A stretch of DNA of 7,796 nucleotides, from positions 1 to 7,796 of the forward strand of contig JAQURI010000073.1 in assembly GCA_028715665.1 (NCBI GenBank). The letters run 5' to 3'. Positions 1-6,444 of this stretch are shown here, piece by piece; the first letter of the stretch is position 1, and each line of letters starts with the position of its first letter. The position numbers and the translations under genes are program-made. The notes beneath the pieces were generated by a model. It saw nothing but the letters and a program-made list of their open reading frames with translations. It was not told the DNA's origin and did not search any database. The stretch is from Candidatus Ratteibacteria bacterium (GTDB lineage Bacteria; CAIJMQ01).

Positions 1-140
1 CGGAGAAATTAAAATCATTGCCCTTGCCGCAACTTAAACCTATTACTGTAGATAAAATAATTCTTTTTCAGAGCATATTGAAACCCACCGGAGCCGAATA
101 CAACACTTTAAATGAATTTCAACTTAAGGTTGAATCTTGA
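1..140 (+). CDS. thpR: RNA 2',3'-cyclic phosphodiesterase ThpR (LigT family), 3' end only
   Basis: The open frame enters from the left edge (first full codon at base 3) and stops at TGA 138-140, giving about 45 C-terminal residues. The segment VDKIILFQSILKPTGAEY followed by NTLNEFQL has the typical C-terminal pattern of the LigT/ThpR 2H-phosphoesterase family: a beta strand ending in L-x-x-S-x-L, then P-x-G-A-x-Y, and a last strand ending in F-x-L. Family members hydrolyse RNA 2',3'-cyclic phosphates in the cytoplasm, but the two catalytic HxTx motifs lie upstream of the window and cannot be checked. thpR is often found directly upstream of recA (commonly as cinA-thpR-recA), which supports the call. 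About 140 bases holding an inverted repeat separate it from recA. The identification rests on a short tail plus context. Confidence 0.7.
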   Translation, partial: EKLKSLPLPQLKPITVDKIILFQSILKPTGAEYNTLNEFQLKVES

Positions 141-167
141 ACCGGAATATGATAGTTTTTACAGATT

Positions 168-260
168 AAGTAGCGAGTAGAGAGTAACAAGTAGAGAGAA
201 AAACAATTAACAGTATGCGGTCTTAATTCTTACTACTCGCTACTTTCTACTCTCTACTCT
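168..260. repeat. Inverted repeat made of 7-bp tandem units, upstream of recA
   Basis: Bases 169-196 read as four head-to-tail heptamers: AGTAGCG, AGTAGAG, AGTAACA, AGTAGAG. Bases 231-258 hold four heptamers in the opposite orientation, reading on the minus strand AGTAGAG, AGTAGAA, AGTAGCG, AGTAGTA. The arms 168-200 and 227-259 pair at 26 of 33 positions around a 26-base loop; the longest perfect arm is 12 bp (169-180 with 233-244). The element fills most of the thpR-recA gap and ends 8 bases before the recA ribosome binding site. It carries no ORF. Its role is unknown: mRNA hairpin, protein-binding array or a non-autonomous dispersed repeat are all possible. Confidence 0.85.
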
Positions 261-266
261 TATAAT

Positions 267-274
267 AGAGGAGG
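267..274 (+). promoter_or_regulatory. Shine-Dalgarno site of recA
   Basis: AGAGGAGG lies 5 bases before the GTG at 280 and is a near-perfect anti-16S match. It decides the GTG start of recA. It is the strongest ribosome binding site in the window; proB, proA, apbE and rnfC have no comparable site. Confidence 0.9.
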
Positions 275-279
275 ATAAA

Positions 280-1329
280 GTGGCGGAAAAAAGCGAAAAA
301 AACACAGAAAAAATCAATAGAGAAAAAGCGTTGGATTTAGCATTAAGCCAAATAGAAAAACATCACGGCAAAGGCTCCATTATGCGACTCGGCGAAGAAA
401 GAGCTTATATTCCCGTTGAAGTGATATCAACCGGAGCTTTAACTCTTGACGTGGCTTTAGGCGTTGGCGGACTGCCTCGCGGCAGAATAACCGAAATATA
501 CGGACCCGAAGCAAGCGGCAAAACAACTCTTTCACTCCACACAATAGCGAATGCCCAAAAAATGGGCGGCAAAGCGGCGTTCATAGACGTGGAACACGCA
601 CTGGACCCAAAATATGCCCAAATACTCGGCGTTGATTTGAACAATCTACTTGTCTCACAACCTGATACCGGCGAACAAGCGCTTGATATCGCCGAAGTTT
701 TGGTCAGGTCAAACGCAATGGATATAATCGTAATCGACTCCGTCGCCGCTTTAGTCCCACGCGCGGAACTGGAAGGCGAAATGGGTGATTCTCATATGGG
801 ACTGCAAGCGCGACTCATGTCACAGGCGTTAAGAAAATTGACTTCATCCATCAGCAAATCCAAAACAGTTTGTATATTCATCAATCAAATACGAATGAAA
901 ATCGGCGTAATGTGGGGCAGTCCCGAAACTACCGCCGGCGGCAAAGCGCTGAAATTTTACGCTTCCGTTAGGCTAGACATCCGCAGAACAGGCAATATAA
1001 CGGGACCAAACGAAAGCATAATCGGAAGTACAAACCGGGTAAAGGTCGTAAAAAATAAAGTTGCTCCGCCTTTTAGACAAGCTATATTCGAAATTTTCTA
1101 CAATGAGGGGATATCGTGGGAAAGCAGTGTTGTTGAAGCCGCCACAGAACACGGCATATTGGAAAAAGCCGGTTCATGGTATTCTTACAACGGAGAAAAA
1201 ATCGGACAGGGGCGAGAATCTGTTGTGAAATATTTAAAGGAACACAAAGATATAACTAAAGAGATAGAAACAAAAGTTAAAGAAAAAGCAGGGATAATCA
1301 AGCCCTCACCACAAGAGAGGAACAAATAA
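280..1329 (+). CDS. recA: Recombinase RecA
   Basis: RecA is the DNA-dependent ATPase that forms filaments on single-stranded DNA, catalyses homologous strand exchange and triggers LexA-type self-cleavage where an SOS system exists. The 349-residue length is normal (E. coli 353). Visible motifs are the Walker A loop GPEASGKTT at residues 75-83, FIDVEHALDP at 101-110 with the conserved catalytic-type Glu105, Walker B DIIVIDS at 148-154, and the DNA-binding loop 2 region INQIRMKIGVMWGSPETT at 201-218. The core ends in KAGSWYSYNGEKIGQGRE (295-312), followed by a short basic C-terminal tail rather than the strongly acidic E. coli tail. The start is GTG, supported by the Shine-Dalgarno site 5 bases upstream. 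No recognisable LexA box (neither CTG-N10-CAG nor GAAC-N4-GTTC) was seen upstream. rplI follows after one base. Confidence 0.99.
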   Translation: MAEKSEKNTEKINREKALDLALSQIEKHHGKGSIMRLGEERAYIPVEVISTGALTLDVALGVGGLPRGRITEIYGPEASGKTTLSLHTIANAQKMGGKAAFIDVEHALDPKYAQILGVDLNNLLVSQPDTGEQALDIAEVLVRSNAMDIIVIDSVAALVPRAELEGEMGDSHMGLQARLMSQALRKLTSSISKSKTVCIFINQIRMKIGVMWGSPETTAGGKALKFYASVRLDIRRTGNITGPNESIIGSTNRVKVVKNKVAPPFRQAIFEIFYNEGISWESSVVEAATEHGILEKAGSWYSYNGEKIGQGRESVVKYLKEHKDITKEIETKVKEKAGIIKPSPQERNK

Positions 1330-1330
1330 T

Positions 1331-1774
1331 ATGAAATTAATACTAATCAAAGACGTAGAAAATCTGGGGCAAATCGGGGATATAGTCAACGTCAAGGAAG
1401 GATATGCTCGCAATTACCTTATCCCTAAAAAATTAGTTCTTGAAGCAACCAAAGCAAACGAAAAAATAGTAGAGAAGGAAAAAATAAAAGCGGAACAAAG
1501 GAAAAAAGAAAGCAAAAAAGCGGCGGAAGAACTATGCCAACAACTGGAGAAACTTTCTCTTACCGCACCTGTTCAGGTCGGAGAAAATGATAAGTTATAC
1601 GGCTCGGTAACATCACAAGACATTTCCGACCTACTTAAAAAAGAAGGTTTCGATATAGATAAAAGAAAAATAGAACTGCCGACCCCTATAAAAGTATTAG
1701 GAATATACAGCGTAAAAATAAAATTGGATTCAGAAATAACCGCCACCACAAAAGTCTGGGTGGTGAAGATGTAA
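1331..1774 (+). CDS. rplI: 50S ribosomal protein bL9
   Basis: bL9 binds 23S rRNA near the L1 stalk base and helps frame maintenance. The 147-residue length matches the family. The N-terminal domain carries the signature in MKLILIKDVENLGQIGD and VKEGYARNYLIPK (residues 1-33, with the Gly-Tyr-Ala-Arg-Asn-Tyr-Leu motif). A long charged connecting helix rich in Lys and Glu spans about residues 42-75. The C-terminal domain (about 78-147) contains the conserved KLYGSVT stretch and ends in VWVVKM. It starts one base after the recA stop, with GAGAGG at 1315-1320 inside the end of recA as a plausible ribosome binding site. This indicates co-transcription and probably translational coupling. rplI normally sits with rpsF, ssb and rpsR, none of which is present here, so the location is unusual. 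The call itself is secure. Confidence 0.98.
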   Translation: MKLILIKDVENLGQIGDIVNVKEGYARNYLIPKKLVLEATKANEKIVEKEKIKAEQRKKESKKAAEELCQQLEKLSLTAPVQVGENDKLYGSVTSQDISDLLKKEGFDIDKRKIELPTPIKVLGIYSVKIKLDSEITATTKVWVVKM

Positions 1775-1780
1775 AATTCA

Positions 1781-1903
1781 AGTTAATAAAGGTTAACATT
1801 GGTTAATAAAAGTTAATAACGGTTGCTAAAAGATTTTGTAACCTTTGTTAATCCTTGTTAACTCTATCTGCCAATAGGCAGATATTTTTAACCATTATTA
1901 ACC
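1781..1903. repeat. Inverted array of 10-bp units between rplI and proB
   Basis: Five forward decamers fill 1781-1830 without gaps: AGTTAATAAA, GGTTAACATT, GGTTAATAAA, AGTTAATAAC, GGTTGCTAAA. After three bases, inverted copies follow at 1834-1843, 1844-1853 and 1854-1863. A 20-base hairpin segment (1864-1883) occupies exactly two unit lengths, and two more inverted decamers lie at 1884-1893 and 1894-1903. Bases 1801-1830 and 1834-1863 can fold on each other with 21 Watson-Crick and 5 G-U pairs of 30. The 10-base spacing is close to one helical turn. The array fills nearly the whole intergenic gap, and no ORF is present. Function is unknown. Confidence 0.88.
1865..1889 (+). terminator. Rho-independent terminator after recA-rplI
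   Basis: TATCTGCC (1865-1872) pairs perfectly with GGCAGATA (1877-1884) around an AATA loop, giving an 8-bp stem, followed directly by TTTTT (1885-1889). It lies about 90 bases after the rplI stop and only 23 bases before the proB start. It probably ends the recA-rplI transcript. Its closeness to proB leaves open that it acts as a leaky or conditional terminator. Confidence 0.7.
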
Positions 1904-1912
1904 AATTAGTAT

Positions 1913-3031
1913 ATGACCCGAGCTAAAATTCTTGCTAATTCCAAACTCATAGTCGTAAAAATCGGAAGCCGTGTCATAACATCTTCAAAAAACGAACTTG
2001 ATTCTTCTGCAATAGAAACTTTAGTAAAAGATATCGAAGAACTATACAGAAAAAAATATCAGATAGTAGTTGTAACTTCCGGTGCAATAGTAGCGGGACT
2101 GGCAGATTTAAAACTCGGCTCAAGACCGACCGACCTTCCTTTAAAACAAGCCGCTTCGGCAGTCGGGCAGGTAAAACTAATGCACAGCTACGCTACTGCA
2201 TTTAAAAAATACAATATCCCTGTTGCACAGATTCTTTTAACGAGAGAAGACCTGCAGAATCGCCACAGATATTTGAACGCAAGAAATACCCTACTCCGCC
2301 TTTTGGAAAAGGGCGTCGTTCCTATAATTAACGAAAACGATACGGTTGCAGTCGAAGAAATAAAATTCGGCGATAACGACACGCTCTCGGCCCTTGTTGC
2401 GCTTATGATGGACGCAGATATGCTGATAATTCTCACAGACATCTGCGGACTATATACGGACTTGCCTTGCGACAACAAAGAGGCAAAACTAATTTCTCAT
2501 GTTGATAAAGTTACTCCCGCAATAGAAAAAATGGCTAAATGCAAAGGCGAAGGCGCAGGCGGAATGGAAACAAAAATACATGCGGCAAAAATGTTAACGG
2601 AATCGGGAATACCCGTAATAATCGCTGACGGCAGAGAGAAACAAATATTAAATAAGCTTATTTCCTGCGAAGAAATCGGAACATTTTTCGCCCCGGCAGA
2701 ACAAAAGAAAAAGAGTAAAAAAACATGGCTCGCTTTCTCGCTTAAATCAAAAGGACAAATTGTAGTGGATAAAGGCGCAAAAGAAGCGCTTCTAAAAGGT
2801 GGAAAAAGCTTGCTCCCTTCGGGCATATTGTCCGTAAAAGGCGAGTTTGAAGCAGGCGATTCGGTTAGCATAACGGACGAAAACGGCAAAGAATTCGCAA
2901 AGGGCTTGAGCAATTACAGCAGTGAAGAAATACAAAAAATCAAAGGGTTAAAATCTTCCGAAATCAATAAAGCATTGGGATACAAGGACTACGACGAAGT
3001 TATACATAGAGATAATTTGGTTGTACTTTAA
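1913..3031 (+). CDS. proB: Glutamate 5-kinase ProB
   Basis: This cytoplasmic enzyme phosphorylates L-glutamate to glutamyl 5-phosphate with ATP, the first and usually feedback-controlled step of proline synthesis. The 372 residues match the two-domain form (E. coli 367). The amino acid kinase domain, about 10-250, shows VVKIGSRVIT (14-23), TSGAIVAG (55-62), the stretch INENDTVAVEEIKFGDND (139-156), TDICGLYTD (175-183) and GEGAGGMETKIHAA (212-225). A Lys-rich linker (265-270) leads to a C-terminal PUA domain, about 271-372, ending in the typical ALGY and DEVIHRDNLVVL. The ATG at 1913 is the only plausible start: an in-frame TAG lies at 1907-1909 and no other start codon precedes the VVKIGS motif. 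No Shine-Dalgarno sequence is visible. Its partner proA is two genes downstream, separated by an ankyrin gene. Confidence 0.98.
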   Translation: MTRAKILANSKLIVVKIGSRVITSSKNELDSSAIETLVKDIEELYRKKYQIVVVTSGAIVAGLADLKLGSRPTDLPLKQAASAVGQVKLMHSYATAFKKYNIPVAQILLTREDLQNRHRYLNARNTLLRLLEKGVVPIINENDTVAVEEIKFGDNDTLSALVALMMDADMLIILTDICGLYTDLPCDNKEAKLISHVDKVTPAIEKMAKCKGEGAGGMETKIHAAKMLTESGIPVIIADGREKQILNKLISCEEIGTFFAPAEQKKKSKKTWLAFSLKSKGQIVVDKGAKEALLKGGKSLLPSGILSVKGEFEAGDSVSITDENGKEFAKGLSNYSSEEIQKIKGLKSSEINKALGYKDYDEVIHRDNLVVL

Positions 3032-3049
3032 GATAAGGAAAAAGGAAAA

Positions 3050-3787
3050 ATGGGGAAATTAGGTTTATTGTTTGTTGTTGTTTTTTTATTTTCTACTGTA
3101 AATATTGTCTATGCAGATATAAATGAAGAATTCTTAAAAGCTTTAACAGGTGGGAATAAAGAACAGGTTAGAACTCTTCTTGATAAGGGAGCAGATATTA
3201 ATACAAAAGACAAGATTTCAGGAGATACTGCGTTAATGTGGGCTGCCTTAGTAGGAAGAATTGATATAGTGAAATTTCTTATCGACAATGGAGCAGATGT
3301 AAATATAAAAAATAATGTTGGGAATACCGCATTAATGGAAGCCGCTCTAAATACACCAGTCTATTTAGCTATCTCCATGGTAAAAGATACAAATATGGAA
3401 GACGAGATTCTAGGAGATACCAGGATAATGGCTTTTCAAAAGGTATACGCTGATATAGTGAAACTACTCATTGAAAACGGAGCGGATATTAATGCTAAAG
3501 ACAATAAAGGAAATACTGCATTAATGATGGCTTCTATAACTGGACAAACCGATACAGTAAAACTGCTTATTGATAAGGGCACAGATGTCAATGCTAAAAA
3601 TAATAATGGTATAACTGCGTTAATGTTAGCTTCTGGAACCAATACAGTAAAACTACTTATTGAGAAAGGAGCGGATGTAAATATAAAAGCCAATGACAGC
3701 TATACTGCGTTAAAGATAGCTTCCGAAAGAGGAGACACAGCAATAATAGAATTGCTCAAACAAGCCGGAGCGAAAGAAAAAGAATAG
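3050..3787 (+). CDS. Exported ankyrin-repeat protein
   Basis: The 245-residue product has a short positive N-terminus, a hydrophobic core (residues 4-20) and a likely signal peptidase I site after VYA at 20-22, so a periplasmic location is inferred. The rest is ankyrin repeats of the (G-x-TALM-x-A)...(VKLLI-x-x-GADVN) type. A capping repeat spans about 24-52 and a regular repeat 58-88. A disturbed double unit at 91-150 follows: its first half lacks the GADVN hairpin and its second half, from GDTRIM, is degenerate. Then come a regular repeat at 154-184, one short by three residues at 187-213, and a last one at 217-245. Ankyrin repeats mediate protein binding; no partner can be named. It starts 18 bases after proB with AAGGA-type sites upstream and ends 4 bases before proA, so it is co-transcribed with them. 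Its DNA looks more AT-rich than proB and proA, which suggests later insertion. Confidence 0.9.
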   Translation: MGKLGLLFVVVFLFSTVNIVYADINEEFLKALTGGNKEQVRTLLDKGADINTKDKISGDTALMWAALVGRIDIVKFLIDNGADVNIKNNVGNTALMEAALNTPVYLAISMVKDTNMEDEILGDTRIMAFQKVYADIVKLLIENGADINAKDNKGNTALMMASITGQTDTVKLLIDKGTDVNAKNNNGITALMLASGTNTVKLLIEKGADVNIKANDSYTALKIASERGDTAIIELLKQAGAKEKE

Positions 3788-3791
3788 AAAA

Positions 3792-5048
3792 ATGAACTTA
3801 AAAACTCAAATCCTAAAAATAGCTCAAGAGGCAAAGAAGGCGTCGTATGGACTGGTTAAGGCATCTACGCAAGATAAGAATAAGGCATTGGAGAAGATGG
3901 CAGTGGGATTACTTAAAGCAAAAGACGCTTTGATTAAAGCAAACAAACAGGACTTGGAAAACGCCCGAAAAAAGAAACTTTCGTCTGCTTTTATTGACCG
4001 GCTTACTCTCAATGAGAAAAGAATTGAAAAGATAGCGTCCGATATAAAAGATGTCATCAAACTCCAGGACCCGGTGGGCGCCATCATTAAAACTTGGCAA
4101 AGGCCGAATGGGTTACTGATAAGCAAAAAAAGAGTGCCGATCGGCGTAATCGGAATAATTTATGAATCGCGTCCGAACGTTACCAGTGATGCCGCAACTC
4201 TGTGCCTGAAAGCAGGAAATGCAGTCATTTTAAGAGGCGGAAGCGAATCATTTAATTCAAATAAAAAAATAGTAGAGATATTTAGGGCCGCTTTAAAAGG
4301 AATGGCAATACCCGAAGAAGCTATTCAGTTCGTTTCAACAACGAACAGGCAAGCAGTAGACGAGCTTCTCAAACTCAACGATTATATAGACCTCATCATA
4401 CCGAGAGGCGGCGAAGAACTAATAAGAAAAGTAACAGAAAATTCACGCATCCCGGTAATCAAACATTATAAGGGCGTATGCCACGTATATGTTGACAGGT
4501 TCGCAGACATAGATATGGCGATAAATATTTGTTTCAATGCCAAAGTGCAAAGACCGGGAGTTTGTAACGCTATGGAGACGATGCTCGTTGACGAAAAAAT
4601 CGCCAAGAAATTCCTGCCGCTGATGATTGAAAAATTTAAATCGGCGGGCGTTGAAATACGGGGAGATGCAAAAACAAGAAAAATAGTAGTAGATATAAAG
4701 TCCGCTACCGAAGCCGACTGGTATGCAGAATATCTTGCTCTTATCCTTGCAGTCAAGATAGTATCGGGGGTAGATGAAGCGATAGAACATATCAACAAGT
4801 ATGGGACACACCTTTCGGATTCAATAATAACCGAAAACAAATCAAACGCTTGTAAATTCCTGAATGAAGTAGATTCCGCAACAGTATATGTCAATGCTTC
4901 TACAAGGTTCACGGACGGCGGCGAGTTTGGGCTCGGCGCGGAAATCGGCATATCAACCGATAAAATCCATGCCCGCGGCCCGATGGGGCTTGAAGAACTG
5001 ACGACTTACAAATATGTAGTAGTAGGGAATGGACAGGTAAGGAAGTAA
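3792..5048 (+). CDS. proA: Glutamate-5-semialdehyde dehydrogenase (gamma-glutamyl phosphate reductase) ProA
   Basis: ProA reduces glutamyl 5-phosphate with NADPH to glutamate-5-semialdehyde, which cyclises to pyrroline-5-carboxylate; it acts directly after ProB. The 418 residues match the usual length (E. coli 417). Visible family motifs are VPIGVIGIIYESRPNVT (115-131), KAGNAVILRGGSE (140-152) of the cofactor-binding fold, IPRGGEELI (203-211), KHYKGVCHVYVD (224-235), and the catalytic-cysteine stretch NAKVQRPGVCNAMET, in which Cys258 is the expected nucleophile. The C-terminal motifs are GGEFGLGAEIGIST (376-389) and HARGPMGLEELTTYKYV (393-409). It begins 4 bases after the ankyrin gene with no clear Shine-Dalgarno site, so translation may depend on coupling. 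proC, needed for the last step, is not in the window. Confidence 0.99.
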   Translation: MNLKTQILKIAQEAKKASYGLVKASTQDKNKALEKMAVGLLKAKDALIKANKQDLENARKKKLSSAFIDRLTLNEKRIEKIASDIKDVIKLQDPVGAIIKTWQRPNGLLISKKRVPIGVIGIIYESRPNVTSDAATLCLKAGNAVILRGGSESFNSNKKIVEIFRAALKGMAIPEEAIQFVSTTNRQAVDELLKLNDYIDLIIPRGGEELIRKVTENSRIPVIKHYKGVCHVYVDRFADIDMAINICFNAKVQRPGVCNAMETMLVDEKIAKKFLPLMIEKFKSAGVEIRGDAKTRKIVVDIKSATEADWYAEYLALILAVKIVSGVDEAIEHINKYGTHLSDSIITENKSNACKFLNEVDSATVYVNASTRFTDGGEFGLGAEIGISTDKIHARGPMGLEELTTYKYVVVGNGQVRK

Positions 5049-5072
5049 ACTCATCTTTTTCACCTTAAATCC

Positions 5073-6077
5073 ATGAAAAAAATAATCATATTAATCTTGG
5101 TCTCTTTGCTCTTAATAGGCGCGGGGCTTCATAAAAGGACCCATATACTTATGGGAACTTTTGTTGAGATAACGCTTACCCAACAAAGAGATAGGCTCGT
5201 CGACGAAACCGCAAAAAAAATACAAGGATGGGAAAACGAGTTAAGCGTGTTCAAAAAAGGGAGCGACGTAAAAAAGCTCAATTCGCTGGAAAAAGATAAA
5301 ACGGCAAGAGTATCCGATGATGTTTATGAAGTAATAGAGAAATCTATCCATTACAGCAAATTGACGGACGGCGCATTCGATATAACGGTCTCTCCGCTTC
5401 TTAAATTATGGAAATTCGAAGGAGGAAAACTTAAAAAAACTCCCTCCGAAGAAGTAATAAAAAAAGCAATGGAATTAGTGGGTTGGGAAAATGTAATTCT
5501 TGTGCCTAAAAGAAAAGCAGTCGGCTTCAAAAAAGAAGGCATGAGTATAAATCTCGGCGGTATTGCCAAAGGATATATAGTAGATAAAGCCGCAGAATAT
5601 TTGAAGAAAAAAGGGATAAAGTCGGCTCTTATAAACGCGGGAGGGGACATTTATTGTTTCGGGGAAAAAGATGACGGGGAACTCTGGAATATCGGGATAC
5701 AGCATCCCAGAAAGAAAAAAGAAATAATCGGGACACTGGCGCTGACGGATAAAGCTACTGCCACTTCGGGCGATTACGAAAAATTCGTTACCTTGCAGGG
5801 AAAGAAATTTTCCCATATAATTAATCCTCGGACAGGTTATCCTGTAGATAATAATATTGCCCAGGTCACGATTGTTGCGGATACATGTATCGAAGCGGAC
5901 GCGCTGGCAACGGCTTTAATGGTAATGGGAAAAGAAAAGGGGCTGGAATTGATAGAAAAATTGCCGAATACGGAAGCGGTGATAATAGAGGAATTGCAAG
6001 GCAAGCTTGAAATAACTTATACTACCGGATTAAAAGAAAGCATAAAGATAACTGAAGACCAAAATGCAAATGGATAA
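5073..6077 (+). CDS. apbE: FAD:protein FMN transferase ApbE
   Basis: ApbE covalently attaches FMN from FAD to a threonine of target proteins, notably the RnfG/RnfD or NqrB/NqrC subunits of respiratory ion pumps, on the outer face of the inner membrane. The 334 residues fit the family. An N-terminal MKK plus a hydrophobic stretch (4-19) forms a signal peptide or anchor; no lipobox cysteine follows, so it is not an obvious lipoprotein as many ApbE proteins are. Motifs seen: LMGTFVEITL (26-35), GAFDITVSPLLKLW (100-113), INLGGIAKGYIVD (159-171), NAGGDIYCFG (188-197), ATSGDYEKF (230-238), the signature HIINPRTGYP (248-257), and DTCIEADALATAL (270-282), whose Asp276 and Thr280 fit the magnesium site. 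It lies 24 bases after proA without a visible Shine-Dalgarno site and upstream of rnfC, its likely functional partner. Confidence 0.96.
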   Translation: MKKIIILILVSLLLIGAGLHKRTHILMGTFVEITLTQQRDRLVDETAKKIQGWENELSVFKKGSDVKKLNSLEKDKTARVSDDVYEVIEKSIHYSKLTDGAFDITVSPLLKLWKFEGGKLKKTPSEEVIKKAMELVGWENVILVPKRKAVGFKKEGMSINLGGIAKGYIVDKAAEYLKKKGIKSALINAGGDIYCFGEKDDGELWNIGIQHPRKKKEIIGTLALTDKATATSGDYEKFVTLQGKKFSHIINPRTGYPVDNNIAQVTIVADTCIEADALATALMVMGKEKGLELIEKLPNTEAVIIEELQGKLEITYTTGLKESIKITEDQNANG

Positions 6078-6429
6078 AAAAAGAGATTCCGAAAATAAAG
6101 ACATCGAAAAACACATCCTTGAATTTGCAAATAGAATAAGGATATTCGTAAAAAAATTAAAACAAACCACTTCAAACATAGAAGATGTAAAAAAGATAAT
6201 CAATGCATCCGGTTCCATCGGTTCGAATTACATCCAGTCAAATAATTCTTCCAATAAAAAAGATTTTATCGAAAAAATAAAAATATGCCGTAAGAACGCC
6301 GAAGAAAGCCGATTCTGGCTAAGTTTATTGGACACCGATTGGAATGACGAACAAGAAATAGAAAAGAAAAAATTAATCAATGAAGCCACAGGGCTTATAA
6401 ATGTTTTCAATTCTATACTTCAAAGATAG
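6064..6429 (+). CDS. S23-type four-helix bundle protein (23S rRNA intervening-sequence family)
   Basis: This 121-residue, charged, helical protein matches the four-helix bundle family first known from intervening sequences in 23S rRNA genes and related to the bAvd accessory protein of diversity-generating retroelements. The diagnostic stretches are ASGSIGSNYIQS (48-59) and DFIEKIKICRKNAEESRFWL (67-86). Predicted helices lie at about 13-37, 39-60, 66-90 and 97-120. No biochemical role is established for stand-alone members; nucleic acid binding and pentamer formation are known only for relatives. The first ATG at 6064 overlaps the end of apbE by 14 bases; a second in-frame ATG at 6070 would reduce this to 8 and is equally possible. 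rnfC follows after 15 bases, so the gene is embedded in the apbE-rnfC transcript. There is no rRNA sequence and no reverse transcriptase nearby. Confidence 0.88.
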   Translation: MQMDKKRDSENKDIEKHILEFANRIRIFVKKLKQTTSNIEDVKKIINASGSIGSNYIQSNNSSNKKDFIEKIKICRKNAEESRFWLSLLDTDWNDEQEIEKKKLINEATGLINVFNSILQR

Positions 6430-6444
6430 AAACAATCGCAAGAC

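Noticed and set aside
168..260. The recA-upstream inverted repeat as an SOS/LexA operator
   Set aside because: It does not match the known LexA box types, its dyad is far longer, and a second array of similar design lies before proB, which is not an SOS gene.
168..260. CRISPR array or integron-type repeat
   Set aside because: Units are only 7 bp with no unique spacers and half are inverted; there are no cas or integrase genes. The same reasoning applies to the 10-bp array at 1781-1903.
261..266. Perfect TATAAT resembling a sigma-70 -10 element before recA
   Set aside because: Transcription would start around base 273, inside the Shine-Dalgarno site used by recA, and there is no fitting -35 hexamer near 238-244. 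It is more likely a chance AT-rich match.
3050..3787. Toxin, effector or defence role for the ankyrin protein
   Set aside because: Nothing beyond a signal peptide and ankyrin repeats is visible: no catalytic domain, no secretion-system genes, no immunity partner.
4443..4951. Long minus-strand open frames opposite proA (and similar ones opposite recA, proB and rnfC)
   Set aside because: They lie wholly within strongly conserved genes on the + strand, show no recognisable domain and have no start-site signals, so they are shadows of the real coding frames.
6064..6429. Diversity-generating retroelement accessory protein (bAvd)
   Set aside because: No reverse transcriptase, template repeat or variable C-type lectin gene is present; the family resemblance alone does not support a retroelement.
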